In this document: positions 27,691-36,795 of the stretch, piece by piece
How the letters are laid out: each line of letters begins with the position of its first letter
Numbering within the stretch: the stretch's first letter is position 1
Source of the DNA: an uncultured Buttiauxella sp.
Lineage (GTDB): Bacteria; Pseudomonadota; Gammaproteobacteria; Enterobacterales; Enterobacteriaceae
Length of the DNA: 64,000 nucleotides
NCBI GenBank assembly: GCA_946480445.1
Contig: CAMLJN010000007.1
Span: 62,001 to 126,000 of the forward strand
Reading direction: 5' to 3'
Notes under the pieces: generated by a model
The model's database searches: none
What the model was told of the DNA's origin: nothing
What the model saw: the letters and a program-made list of their open reading frames with translations, nothing else
Position numbers and translations under genes: made by a program

Positions 27691-28500
27691 TCATCCTCCC
27701 AATGACTGTGCTGCCTTTTTTATTAAATTTTCCCGGCACTTATAACAAACCACGAACAAAAAAAACGAAAATACCGTGCTAAGTATTTTACGAATTATTT
27801 CATTTCTTTCTGAATAAACTTGATAAGTATCCGCAAGCGTACTATATGTTCTGGATAGCAACTGTACCGAAGAGAAGTATGACACCATCGCATTATCGCA
27901 TTCTTCTGATAAAGAATTTTTATTTTGAGAGATATTACGCATTATTACCCGGGTTTGTGCAACCAGCGCATCAGATAATTTATCCTCAGATGGTGCGGTA
28001 AGTCCCGAAACCAATGCCATGTAATCATTAATTGCATTTTGATTACATTCAGCAAGTTTTGGATAAATCGAGTGCAAATTATCTGCTATGTTCTTAACTA
28101 ACTTTTGAGTTTCTGGGGGAAGATTTAAATACCAACTAAGATATTTTTTCTCTTCAAATGGCTTTAACATACCAATGATAATTGGTTTTTCTGCTAACCA
28201 AAAATCCAAATATCTAGATTCTGCAATGTTCAACTTTAGTGCTATTTGCGCAGCTTCTAAGAAAGTATGCTTTTTGGACATCAATTCATCCCTCATTTCA
28301 GTTCGCTGATTTTGATATTCACTTCGCAGCTTTGTGAGTAATCGGGTATGTTCAATAACGATATTTTCATAATATCCTGGCGGCGTTTCTGGAATTCTCT
28401 TCAAACTCAACCATCCTAAATTGATCAGTCCGATGCTAACCATAAGTAGTACCGCAATAATTTCATATTTATTTTTATTTATATTGTGAAGGAAGGTCAT
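27691..28500 (-). CDS. Two-helix membrane protein of unknown function
   Basis: A 269-residue AT-rich gene. The product has an N-terminal membrane helix near residues 13-33 (IIAVLLMVSIGLINLGWL), a long soluble helical domain of about 200 residues rich in Asn, Glu and Lys, and a second membrane helix near 240-256 (ILSTVFSFFLFVVCY). No family is recognised. It lies 76 nt downstream of the nuclease-STAND gene on the same strand; the gap is AT-rich enough to contain its own promoter, so membership of the same operon is uncertain. Confidence 0.6.
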   Translation of the reverse strand: MTFLHNINKNKYEIIAVLLMVSIGLINLGWLSLKRIPETPPGYYENIVIEHTRLLTKLRSEYQNQRTEMRDELMSKKHTFLEAAQIALKLNIAESRYLDFWLAEKPIIIGMLKPFEEKKYLSWYLNLPPETQKLVKNIADNLHSIYPKLAECNQNAINDYMALVSGLTAPSEDKLSDALVAQTRVIMRNISQNKNSLSEECDNAMVSYFSSVQLLSRTYSTLADTYQVYSERNEIIRKILSTVFSFFLFVVCYKCRENLIKKAAQSLGG

Positions 28501-28576
28501 TTAATAATTCCATTGTTGATTTCATTTATATATGAGATAGCTTACTATTATTTTTGAATTAGCCTTCAACCAGCCC

Positions 28577-31500
28577 TTATTCAAATCGTTGTTCCCGTTC
28601 ACTATCTTCCCGTTGTTCACGCTCTTTTTGGCGAACGACCCACAGACTCATTTTTTTACAAACTATTTTGACAGCCTCGGCGAGATCTGGACGTTCATGT
28701 TTACTTAGCGCACCGATGGCGCTTGCTCTAGCTTGCATTAAGTTGGCCAAGCTACCAGTCCAGGATGATGGAGTGATCCGCTCAGCAAAAGACTCCAGCA
28801 CAGTTAATGGCTCAGGAGAGGCCTCTAACAGTTCTATAGCAGCTTCGTGTAGGGTTAGTACATTCTGTTCATCATCCTTTGACCAGAGAGTTACACTAGC
28901 CGCAATGGCAGCCCAAACGCTGGGATCATTTCTGGCACGGCACCATTCAATCAAGACGCTAGTACTTACATCAGCAAGAGGAGAACGGCGTAAACCGCCA
29001 CGTCGAATAAAGAACTGTCTTCTCTGCTGCTGTTCCTCGGTGCATTCAAAAATGCAATTGAGAAATGATTCAGGCATTAACGCAACAGTTGTTGCTATAG
29101 TCTTCTCGAATCCCAAAAAATATCCATAGTGTTCATCAATGACATTGAAAATTGCGTCCAACCACTCAATTTTTTTGGCCTCATTACCATCGAAACGCAA
29201 TGCGGCATCGATAACTCGTTCCATGTAAAAATCAATTGTCCCTCTTTGGCCTCTGTCGCTGTTTTTAACCCGCTGGATTGCAGCAGCAAGACCAATCAAC
29301 CGAAAGTCTGCGCCAAGCATATCTGTCGATTTGTCTTTACCATGCAGTCTCATGGAGAGCGCATGCAAAATGACATTATCTCCGCTTGCTTTACTCAGGA
29401 GTTGCTCAGCAAGCTCGAGAAGACGAATTCTCGGCAAATTGGCGTATTGTTCTCGCCATAAAATCGACTCATACATGAAAGGGCGAATGTCTGGATCTTC
29501 CAAATGCTTCATGCAGCGATCCAAATCATTTACTGTAAATTTCCCCCAAGGATGCAAGCCAACCAATACCTGTCGAAGTTCAGGATGCTGCGCACATTGG
29601 TCGAGAAACTTCTGTGCTAATGATGGATCGACAGAGTCAACTTCTTCGATGAATCCCCCAATAACTCCAAAGTCTTTGTTAGCATCTGGCTGTTTTTCAA
29701 TTTGTTCAACAAGTCGCTGCCAGCCAATACTTAGATCATGTGCCCCTCGAGCAAGTCCTCGACCAAAGACAGCGCGATAAGGCATTCCACCGATGGAGAA
29801 CAGATCTGCTCCTAACTCCTCAAGAACATGATTTGATAAGGCAAAGTCCTGTCCCAATTGAAGTGCTTTAGCTTCAAGTCGTTTTCCGGCTGCGGTATAT
29901 TTATCGGAGTCCTCATGATCAAAATCCGCATCCAGTGCCCAATAATCATCATTTATACTCAACACGTATGTCTTTATTGTTGGAATTAACGCAATGGGCT
30001 CCAACTCCTTCTTTAAGGCAGCAAGACTATCCGGCAACTGCTCAACATCATCTCCATCGCTACGCTTGGTATAGTCATAATAGACCGTTGAACGAACGGC
30101 TTTCCAACCTTCCCCCCAAGGACTTAAAGCATTTAATGTACGGGCAGCATCGACGAGTTTGTCTCGCATTGCTTCTTGAAACCAAATTCCCCTGAATTTG
30201 TCAGCCAGGATTGATCTTGCAGGCCTTTCAAGCTCAGGAGCTCCGGATGCCGCTAAATGGATAATTACGTCAATAAAGGCGCTGCGCCATTCGACAAGTT
30301 CATCATAGTTGGGTTCGTATCCATAGTCTCTTGGTCGAGCTCCAAACTCACCAACCCCAAACCCTGACCACGGTGGGCCATCCAGGGCGGTTGACAGCAT
30401 CTTGAAGGCCAAAGATCTACGCGTAATAATGTTTGATGCAATGCATTCGTTCATTAAAGCAATACGCTGGCTTAGTGATGCATGAGTACCAGACAGATAC
30501 GCCTGGAAAAACCTTGGGACCATGTTTCGAGCAGAGTCCAGGTCATTATTATCGGCTTCGTCCTCTGCCATTTGAATAAGAAGCCTGGCGCATCGTTCAA
30601 AGGCGTTCGGTTCGTATGCCATCATTTGTAAAAGACGCAGAATACTACGTCGCTGCGGATTGTAGCCCGGTTCCATACCTTTGAAATCAGATGATGAGAG
30701 TACGGCCTCAATTCTGTTGAGCAATGCTTCAGGTGCAACCGGTCCGATATACCCAAGTATTCGTAACGAAATATCATTTAACTCGGCTATTCTTCCTAGC
30801 ATTCCTTCAGGCTGAAGCCAGGCTTCTACAATTTCTTTCGCAACAAGATGGTCATGCAACAACCCCAAGCGATGCGAAAAAGACATTAATAAACGCTCAC
30901 AACCCGGAGCTTCAAAAGTCGCCCTAAGTTGATCGACGGGAATACTGTCGAGTGCGGATGCTGCCAATCTGTTAGCAATGGCATGAGGTAAGATAGCTCT
31001 CCAGTGAGATCTTTTCTGAACGATATGACGTTCCATCAGCTTCGTAACGGCTTTAAATAACTGGGTTCTGGAATACCCAAAGAGCGCCCCTAATATTTCC
31101 AGTTCGTCGGTAGCAGCATCTGTACTAGATACCGAGAATGAATATACCAGTGACAATATTTCAGCTTGCTCCCGTAAATTACCATCAGGATGATTACGCT
31201 GTTCAAACAAGCGATTAAACAACTGCGCATCAGAAAGTAGAGCCAAACTCTCGCCTTCCTCCCCTCTCTCAGCTATAGCCAAAGCAACTCTTGCATTCCC
31301 ATCTGCAAACTCAGCAATACGACGGGCATTATTCTGACCAATAGAAGGGAAGCGACGGATAAGAAGTTGCTCTGCCACCTCTGGACCATCTGTCTCAATA
31401 TGGATGACCTCGGTTGTCTGTGGTTTGTCATCCCTAATGTCGTACTCGATTGTGATGAGGCTTACTTCTTTTCCTGTGGCTGATACCTTGCTGGCAAGCG

Positions 31501-32428
31501 AAGCATGGAGTTCTGATGGACAATTATCAAGGATCATAATTGCTCGTCGGTCCTCAGCGATAAGCTTATCAAGCATTGCTGTAGCCGACGGTACTGGCTC
31601 AGAGCCAGTATCAACATAAATAGCTACTGTCCGGTCAAGCGCATCTGTTCCAACAGTTTCATCAAAGAGCGCCTGAACGATCCGAGTTTTCCCGACACCA
31701 GACAATCCTGTAATACGAACTGCCTTATTCGTCGAACGAATAAGGGCTCGCATTGGGCTAATTGCTTCATCAATTTTAAGTTTTTGCCCCTTTCCCGACG
31801 GTAAAGTAATGGTTACACCTGGGGCTGAGATTAAAGTGTCTGTAACACCTTGGGGTGGATTGCTCCAGGCTCCATAGGGTTGCCAACCGGAATACCCTTG
31901 CCCAAGCTTCCCTTTTACCCACAGCATGACTGATGAATGTTGGCGTAGCCATTGAATGAGTTTGGAACGGTCGTAGAAATCGAGATGAAGATTGCTTTTG
32001 TTAGGATCATCTTTTACTGCATCCCTCATCGCTTTGAGACGATCCGCCTTTCCTGACGGCGAGCAATCATCACCCAGGCTGACAATGATGTAGCTACCTT
32101 GCTTTCTGGCTTGTTCAGAGATTATGGGTGAAAGCGCGTTGCCGGTGCCCATTTCCTTCTCAATTGTAGCCTTTGGCATTTTATGTTTCTTTGCCTGAAA
32201 GACCGTATTAGGCCTTATAAGAAAGCCTGGTTTCAGTTGATCAACTGGAACCTGAACATGGATATCAATTCCTCCGTCAGGGGCTGTAATTGAGCCAGAC
32301 CAATTTACACATGCAGGGCTATGACCATGTATTGCCACTTCAGCTTCTGCTAGCCGAGCTATCAGCTCTTCTAGCTGAGTATCGGAGAGCCGAAGTAATT
32401 CATCCTTTTCAATGTCAAAGATTGCCAC
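28577..32428 (-). CDS. STAND-type NTPase with N-terminal PD-(D/E)XK-like nuclease motif
   Basis: A 1283-residue protein that I place with Avs-like antiviral STAND proteins by architecture. Residues about 30-120 contain a restriction-nuclease-like motif: DGGID at 51-55 and, 22 residues on, FQAKK with Gln78 and Lys80, matching the D...QxK site of Mrr/Cap4-type PD-(D/E)XK enzymes. The NTPase core has Walker A GLSGVGKT at 241-248 and Walker B AIMILDN at 296-302. The remaining 900 residues are helical and repeat-like, as in the sensor part of STAND proteins. Translation starts at GTG 32428 with AAGGTGA upstream, 40 nt after the reverse transcriptase gene. In known members a sensed phage protein triggers oligomerisation and DNA cutting; that this protein does so is inference. 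Confidence 0.75.
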   Translation of the reverse strand: MAIFDIEKDELLRLSDTQLEELIARLAEAEVAIHGHSPACVNWSGSITAPDGGIDIHVQVPVDQLKPGFLIRPNTVFQAKKHKMPKATIEKEMGTGNALSPIISEQARKQGSYIIVSLGDDCSPSGKADRLKAMRDAVKDDPNKSNLHLDFYDRSKLIQWLRQHSSVMLWVKGKLGQGYSGWQPYGAWSNPPQGVTDTLISAPGVTITLPSGKGQKLKIDEAISPMRALIRSTNKAVRITGLSGVGKTRIVQALFDETVGTDALDRTVAIYVDTGSEPVPSATAMLDKLIAEDRRAIMILDNCPSELHASLASKVSATGKEVSLITIEYDIRDDKPQTTEVIHIETDGPEVAEQLLIRRFPSIGQNNARRIAEFADGNARVALAIAERGEEGESLALLSDAQLFNRLFEQRNHPDGNLREQAEILSLVYSFSVSSTDAATDELEILGALFGYSRTQLFKAVTKLMERHIVQKRSHWRAILPHAIANRLAASALDSIPVDQLRATFEAPGCERLLMSFSHRLGLLHDHLVAKEIVEAWLQPEGMLGRIAELNDISLRILGYIGPVAPEALLNRIEAVLSSSDFKGMEPGYNPQRRSILRLLQMMAYEPNAFERCARLLIQMAEDEADNNDLDSARNMVPRFFQAYLSGTHASLSQRIALMNECIASNIITRRSLAFKMLSTALDGPPWSGFGVGEFGARPRDYGYEPNYDELVEWRSAFIDVIIHLAASGAPELERPARSILADKFRGIWFQEAMRDKLVDAARTLNALSPWGEGWKAVRSTVYYDYTKRSDGDDVEQLPDSLAALKKELEPIALIPTIKTYVLSINDDYWALDADFDHEDSDKYTAAGKRLEAKALQLGQDFALSNHVLEELGADLFSIGGMPYRAVFGRGLARGAHDLSIGWQRLVEQIEKQPDANKDFGVIGGFIEEVDSVDPSLAQKFLDQCAQHPELRQVLVGLHPWGKFTVNDLDRCMKHLEDPDIRPFMYESILWREQYANLPRIRLLELAEQLLSKASGDNVILHALSMRLHGKDKSTDMLGADFRLIGLAAAIQRVKNSDRGQRGTIDFYMERVIDAALRFDGNEAKKIEWLDAIFNVIDEHYGYFLGFEKTIATTVALMPESFLNCIFECTEEQQQRRQFFIRRGGLRRSPLADVSTSVLIEWCRARNDPSVWAAIAASVTLWSKDDEQNVLTLHEAAIELLEASPEPLTVLESFAERITPSSWTGSLANLMQARASAIGALSKHERPDLAEAVKIVCKKMSLWVVRQKEREQREDSEREQRFE

Positions 32429-32468
32429 GCATTCACCTTAGTAAAAATTTTTTGCCCTGGTTCTTACA

Positions 32469-33032
32469 CTATGTATACATATTCATGCGCCCCAAACTCT
32501 TAAGAGCAAGCAAGCGCTGTTTAAGTTTTTTTGCTTTGCCAGGATGGAATCTGGCCAATAAATGAACTAGTCCCCATGTTTGTGCATAAGGGCCCTTATC
32601 GAACTCGAGAATTTCGCCCCTAAGAATGGCTTGCTCCAAATGATGGACTGCCGATCGTATCTGACTTTGCTTGGCGGAAGAGAGACCAGGTTTTGAATTC
32701 ACCGAAAGCTTGGTAACTTCCATCCGTTGCCCAGATGTTCTGATTTCATGTTTAGCTCGTTTAGGCTGGTAACCGTGCCTGGAAAGCATGCCATAAATCG
32801 AGGCTATCACATTCGTTTTAGTTGGTTTATCAAGAAAGTTTACTGACGAGACGGCGATATCATCAACGTATCGGGAATAAATTATTCCTCTTGCTCGTAA
32901 ACTGGCTTGCAGTGCCGGTTCATGTTTCCAAAACGCCAAGTTAGCCAGAAATGAACTAGTGATGGCACCCTGAGGTAGCTCCCCTTGTCGGGTCGTCAGC
33001 TTGGTTAAACATTCAGCTACTTCATTATCGAA
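32469..33032 (-). pseudogene. Retron-like reverse transcriptase, 5' end cut off by prophage insertion
   Basis: The visible 188 codons of a reverse transcriptase from FDNEVAECLTKLTTRQG onward. LPQGAITSSFLANLAF is the fingers/palm motif 4, RYVDDIAVSS carries the catalytic YxDD of motif 5, and VTKLSVNSKPGLS corresponds to the VTG region of the thumb in retron enzymes. Motifs 1-3 with the first catalytic Asp are missing because the Mu-like prophage starts at 33033. The frame runs on to ATG 33071 inside phage DNA, which may express a short chimera without activity. The rest of the gene, and any retron RNA upstream of it, should lie beyond the far prophage end. Confidence 0.85.
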
Positions 33033-33132
33033 TGTAGCGCGGCGAAATTTTCTGGACTGTTTAGCAATCAATTCTGGACTGCCGGGGGAGGTAAATTTTT
33101 AGCTTTTTTGGACTGTCCAGAATTGATTGCTA
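33033..33132. repeat. Prophage end with three candidate transposase-binding sites
   Basis: Three related motifs sharing TTCTGGAC stand close together: 33044-33059 (direct), 33062-33081 (direct) and 33115-33132 (inverted). The last two are 18-bp perfect inverted repeats, TAGCAATCAATTCTGGAC. Mu-type phages carry several A-protein sites at each end, and TG at 33033-33034 would be the terminal dinucleotide. The junction position also fits the point where reverse transcriptase coding begins. Confidence 0.7.
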
Positions 33133-33146
33133 CGCTGAATTTTGAT

Positions 33147-33176
33147 TAAAAAATAACCCCAGTTTAGCGCCGGGGT
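33147..33176 (-). terminator. Terminator at the prophage end
   Basis: On the minus strand ACCCC and GGGGT close a stem with an 11-nt loop (33156-33176), followed by TATTTTTTA. It sits directly downstream of the last small phage gene and would stop late transcription before the phage end. Confidence 0.75.
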
Positions 33177-33183
33177 TTAGTGT

Positions 33184-33333
33184 TTAACTTGCTTTTGGTT
33201 CGAGATTTAGCTTTTCAGCCAGTCGGTGTAAGCCATTAATACCCAAAAATTCCTCTGCATCCTCCGCGAATACCTCCCAGTTTTCACCTATAAACCACGA
33301 CAAAAGCTCTAGTTCACGTTCTGTTAGCTCCAC
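33184..33333 (-). CDS. Small phage protein at the prophage end
   Basis: A 49-residue frame too short for ordinary gene calls, starting at GTG 33333 with GGGGA 7 nt upstream (minus strand) and ending at TAA 33184. The product is acidic and probably helical: MELTERELELLSWFIGENWE, then EDAEEFLGINGLHRLAEKL. No family is recognised. It lies between the tail fibre assembly gene and a terminator, a place where Mu-like phages carry accessory genes. Confidence 0.6.
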   Translation of the reverse strand: MELTERELELLSWFIGENWEVFAEDAEEFLGINGLHRLAEKLNLEPKAS

Positions 33334-33436
33334 TACAAATCCCCTTATAAAACCAGAGGATTAGTTTTCTTCTAATACCCCTATCATTCAAATAGGTACT
33401 AAAGATCAATAATCATAAATTGATCGTTCATACCGA

Positions 33437-33946
33437 TCAGTTGGGAGGGGAAGGCCATTCAATATCAGGAGCTAACGAAGGATCTATTCGGTTCAACAAT
33501 ACGCGATACTTTTTCCACTCAAGCAGTAACGCCGCTTCTGCTTCCGTAGCCATCGACAAATCAACCGCATCTTGCAATGTAGACACTGTTACGCTGGCTT
33601 CGTGTAAAAGAGTGGCTTTCTGTTTGTTTGCGAGTTCGCTAGCGTCAGGACGGATATCAGTAAATTGTCCATCCACAAAAGTGTAATTGCCAAGAACGTC
33701 AGGTGGAACGTTAGCCGGTTCTACTTCGTATATGTTTCGGCCTTCTTCCATACCCATATATGACACATCAGATTCATACGCACAGACGATACCAGCCGTA
33801 TCTACAGCGACAGCGCCAGCCCATCCCGTGAGTGTTTCATACCAGTCCCGGCCTTTATCGTCCTGAAAATATTGGCCTGTAAATATCTCTCCATCAATTT
33901 CTACAGACTCTTTTTTATAAATCTTAGGATTAAGAAATTTATCCAT
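33437..33946 (-). CDS. Tail fibre assembly protein
   Basis: A 169-residue Tfa-type protein that helps fold or attach the tail fibre and often caps it. Family signs are the DDKGRDWYETLTGW segment, the C-terminal LLHEASVTVSTLQDAVDLSMAT region and the ending WKKYRVLLNRIDPSLAPDIEWP (given here in part). ATG 33946 has GGTGATT upstream; GTG 33955 is an alternative that overlaps the fibre gene's stop. There is only one fibre/Tfa set and no second inverted copy, unlike Mu and P1. Confidence 0.9.
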   Translation of the reverse strand: MDKFLNPKIYKKESVEIDGEIFTGQYFQDDKGRDWYETLTGWAGAVAVDTAGIVCAYESDVSYMGMEEGRNIYEVEPANVPPDVLGNYTFVDGQFTDIRPDASELANKQKATLLHEASVTVSTLQDAVDLSMATEAEAALLLEWKKYRVLLNRIDPSLAPDIEWPSPPN

Positions 33947-33947
33947 A

Positions 33948-35156
33948 TCAATCACCTATATTCACCCATGCGCCAGTTTGCTTATTCAGATATTGCAGTT
34001 GGCGATAGTAAAAGCCCATTTTACGGCCATCGTCGGCCCCATTCTGTTGAACTCCAGTAACTACACAGCCAGCAGGTGATTCCCAATTAGCAATCCAGTT
34101 ATGGGCGCTGTTAAAAACTTGCTGGCCGCCGCGTCTGACGCTGTTCACGATGCCATAACGTCCATCACTTTCGGCTTTGGTATAGGCAGTGCCTGTTGGA
34201 GTGTAATTGCCTTTGGGCTGGAAACGTCCGTCACTCTCGGCTTTTGTGTAGGCACCCACATTCCCCGCAGGAATAGCGATGTTAGCCGTACCGTTAAAAG
34301 ATACGCCTGCTATAGTTCGCGCGGTTTGCAATCTGGTTGCAGTGGCTGCATTACCCGTCGTACTCTGATTTCCGCCAGTATTCACCCCCGGCAAGTTGAT
34401 GTTAGCGGTCCCGTCAAAGGCTACGCCACCAATCGTCCGTGCCGTCTGTAATTTAGTGGCCGAAACCGCATTCCCATTACTGGCTAACGCGCCGATTTCT
34501 GTAGGAGTGGGTTTATTGGCAGTGTCATACTGCTTTGTCCATGCTGTCCATGCGTCACCGTATAGCGTGCGAATGTAAGCGCGTGAATTATTATATGTCC
34601 TGTAAATCTGGGTAATCCCGGCGTGCTTATAGACCTCCAGTGAACCGGCCACAGCCTCAGGATAGTTTTTCCCTGTTTCTGCTGCTGCGTTCGCTGGCTG
34701 GTAATACAAGCCGGGAGTTGTAATAGTGCTTAGATCTGCGGCATCGCCTAAACCTACCGCCTGTGCATTAAAAATATCCTGGGCGGTGACGTTAGTATCC
34801 TTATCAAGCGCGTGTCCGTTAATCTTGCGAGTCGTAGGAACCGCATTTAGATTTTTAACGGCCAGCGCTGCATCGGCCAGATCTGAAAGATTATTTTCCT
34901 TTAATAACGCTCCGTCACTGATACCATCACCCAAAATTTTTTGGATGGCGGTTACGAGCTGGTTCTGTTTGGCTGGATCCGGCTGCATGGCCGCAGCGGC
35001 CAGTACGTTTATTAGTTCCTGCTGGATATCCCGGACGGCTGACTGGTCATTATTGAGCCACTCCGCTGTGACAATGGTCCCCTCGATACCCTGAGTCGGA
35101 TCACCGTCGTGAAAAAGCTTGTCCGGTGTATTCACCGGTGGCATTAATTCCTGCAT
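33948..35156 (-). CDS. Tail fibre protein
   Basis: A 402-residue receptor-binding fibre. The N-terminal part (PPVNTPDKLFHDGDPTQGIEGTIVTAEWLN, partly quoted) resembles the baseplate-attachment segment of Mu gp49-like fibres; the middle has tandem repeats (ATKLQTARTIGGVAFDGTAN and ATRLQTARTIAGVSFNGTAN, then YTKAESDGRF and YTKAESDGRY), typical of trimeric fibre shafts; the C-terminal 60 residues probably bind the host. Its ATG overlaps the stop of the preceding baseplate gene by 1 nt. Confidence 0.9.
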   Translation of the reverse strand: MQELMPPVNTPDKLFHDGDPTQGIEGTIVTAEWLNNDQSAVRDIQQELINVLAAAAMQPDPAKQNQLVTAIQKILGDGISDGALLKENNLSDLADAALAVKNLNAVPTTRKINGHALDKDTNVTAQDIFNAQAVGLGDAADLSTITTPGLYYQPANAAAETGKNYPEAVAGSLEVYKHAGITQIYRTYNNSRAYIRTLYGDAWTAWTKQYDTANKPTPTEIGALASNGNAVSATKLQTARTIGGVAFDGTANINLPGVNTGGNQSTTGNAATATRLQTARTIAGVSFNGTANIAIPAGNVGAYTKAESDGRFQPKGNYTPTGTAYTKAESDGRYGIVNSVRRGGQQVFNSAHNWIANWESPAGCVVTGVQQNGADDGRKMGFYYRQLQYLNKQTGAWVNIGD

Positions 35157-35728
35157 TATTCGTCTCCCTCATACGTGAAATAACAATCCGTAAAGGCCGG
35201 TTTAAGGTCTTTAAATGTGCTTTCTAAAATGGACTCTCCGAAGGCGAGCAGCGGCTCTCCTGCTGCCGATGCTCCGGCCCTGAAGCGATATTTTGGGACG
35301 CTGTTCCCCAGAACATTAACCTGCCAGACCCAGCGCATCCCCTCTACGAACAGGCGATCACCTGCCCGATTAACACCTGCCTGAAACGCTCGCGGCTCGG
35401 TGATTGTGATGGTGTAGCCGAGGCTGGCGGCCAGACTGGTGAAATAAGGAATCGACAGCCCGCCGGTGGCGGCCATCTTGACCAGTACGTTCTCGCGGCG
35501 CTCCTGCTGGGTTGCGCCTTCGCGTGGGACGACGTCGTAGACACGTTCCCAGTCGGACAGCGTCATGGAGGAATAGAACGGTGTAATCGACGCCAGAACG
35601 CGGCCCGCTGACGCTTTGACGGAGTCCATCAGGTTGGCTTCAGCCTGAAGCTCTGCTGACAGAAATTTTCCGTTCGGGTCATAGCTGACCGGCGGCATCA
35701 GCGCCCGAAATAAGTCGACCGTCTTCAC
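35156..35728 (-). CDS. DUF2313 baseplate protein, Mu gp48-like
   Basis: A 190-residue protein of the YmfQ/DUF2313 family, tail-tip wedge partner of the baseplate J-like protein. It opens VKTVDLFRALMPPVSYDPNG and carries the family's WERVYDVVPREGATQQERRE stretch. GTG 35728 is chosen because it sits in a GTGA overlap with the previous stop and has GGAGCC upstream; longer forms to 35773 read inside the J-like gene. Confidence 0.9.
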   Translation of the reverse strand: MKTVDLFRALMPPVSYDPNGKFLSAELQAEANLMDSVKASAGRVLASITPFYSSMTLSDWERVYDVVPREGATQQERRENVLVKMAATGGLSIPYFTSLAASLGYTITITEPRAFQAGVNRAGDRLFVEGMRWVWQVNVLGNSVPKYRFRAGASAAGEPLLAFGESILESTFKDLKPAFTDCYFTYEGDE

Positions 35729-36795
35729 GCCATTGGCTCCACGTTGATGGTCCCGGGCCTGAGCCATTCCCATGTTGTTTCGTTGATGACTGCCGGAACG
35801 TTCGCGGCTGGGGTCACGATTTTGCGATCCGACACGCCGGAGATAAGGGAAATCTGGGTTTCGAGCTGGGAAACAATCAGTTCCTGACCCGGCTCCAGAC
35901 GGTTCATAAAGTCGGTGACAACGGACTGGACCAGCGGCGTCACCTGCTCGACCGTCAGGCCGCTGGTCTTAATCTGGATGACAAAATCCACCGGCTTTTT
36001 AGTGGGAGCCAGTACCAGCGTGTCCTTTGCCGTGACCGGGCGGAGGTCCTCAATATGCGCCTGAACGGCGTCGACCAGCTCCTGCGGAGGGAGATCGTTC
36101 TCAGACGTGATCGCCACGTCGACAGTCCCCAGCCCCCGCCGCAGTGGCTGAACATATGCCGACGTGACGCCGTCAATTTCAAGCGCCCAGCGTTTATAGT
36201 CGTACTTGTTCCCGCCCGCAGGCGGCTTGCGCAGGATATCCAGATAACGGGCCAGCAGACTGCCGTCAGACTCCTTATCTGTGCCGCCGGTCAGTGGGTT
36301 GACGGATACCGCGCTGTTGATACCTTCTGGCGGACTTACCAGCGTCGCCGTCTTCACGGTTGTCGTGTTCGTCAGTGCGCCGGTGGACGTGCTTTTAACG
36401 GCGACCAGCCCGGTCCCGTCGTCGCCGACGGTGCAGGCTTGGGTCGTGTTGACGCTCACGCCTTCGCCCCGGATTTCGGAGCCGATCGGGAGAACCTTTC
36501 CGGCTGTGCCGGTGATGCTGGCCGTGCCCGACGAACTGGTGGCTTTTTTGCGGTAGACGTTACGGGTCCGACAGTGCAGCTCCAGATATTCCGGGTCGGC
36601 GGTGTCGGGGAAAATCTGGCGGACGATCCAGCCCTGATAAGCGTAAATGCCATCAGCCACGCCGGAAACGGCAGCAGCGCGGACGCCATAATCGCTGTCC
36701 GTGCCGGTGTCCACGTCTTCATTAGGTAGCGCGTTTTCAATATCACGCAGCTGGCGGGCGGTACTTTCCGCCACGGTAGGGACCGGGAACGGCAT
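35725..36795 (-). CDS. Baseplate J-like protein, Mu gp47-like
   Basis: A 356-residue baseplate wedge protein. The N-terminal region (VAESTARQLRDIENALPNEDVDTGTDSDYGVRA, partly quoted) and the central SASITGTAGKVLPIGSEIRGEG-type beta region followed by GGTDKESDGSLLARYLDILRKPPAGGNKYDYKRWA are classic for the gpJ/gp47 family. It forms the wedge that attaches fibres and transmits contraction. It overlaps both neighbours by 1-4 nt. Confidence 0.93.
   Translation of the reverse strand: MPFPVPTVAESTARQLRDIENALPNEDVDTGTDSDYGVRAAAVSGVADGIYAYQGWIVRQIFPDTADPEYLELHCRTRNVYRKKATSSSGTASITGTAGKVLPIGSEIRGEGVSVNTTQACTVGDDGTGLVAVKSTSTGALTNTTTVKTATLVSPPEGINSAVSVNPLTGGTDKESDGSLLARYLDILRKPPAGGNKYDYKRWALEIDGVTSAYVQPLRRGLGTVDVAITSENDLPPQELVDAVQAHIEDLRPVTAKDTLVLAPTKKPVDFVIQIKTSGLTVEQVTPLVQSVVTDFMNRLEPGQELIVSQLETQISLISGVSDRKIVTPAANVPAVINETTWEWLRPGTINVEPMA

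Noticed and set aside
32440-33032. Retron RNA in the visible part of the reverse transcriptase locus
   Set aside because: The retron RNA normally lies upstream of the reverse transcriptase, which here is beyond the prophage; nothing suitable is present in the 40-nt gap downstream.
32469-33071. Complete small reverse transcriptase starting at ATG 33071
   Set aside because: The first 13 codons are phage-end sequence; the enzyme lacks motifs 1-3, so this is a truncated gene rather than a minimal one.
33437-35156. Gin-type invertible tail-fibre segment
   Set aside because: Only one fibre and one assembly gene, no inverted second set and no invertase gene nearby.
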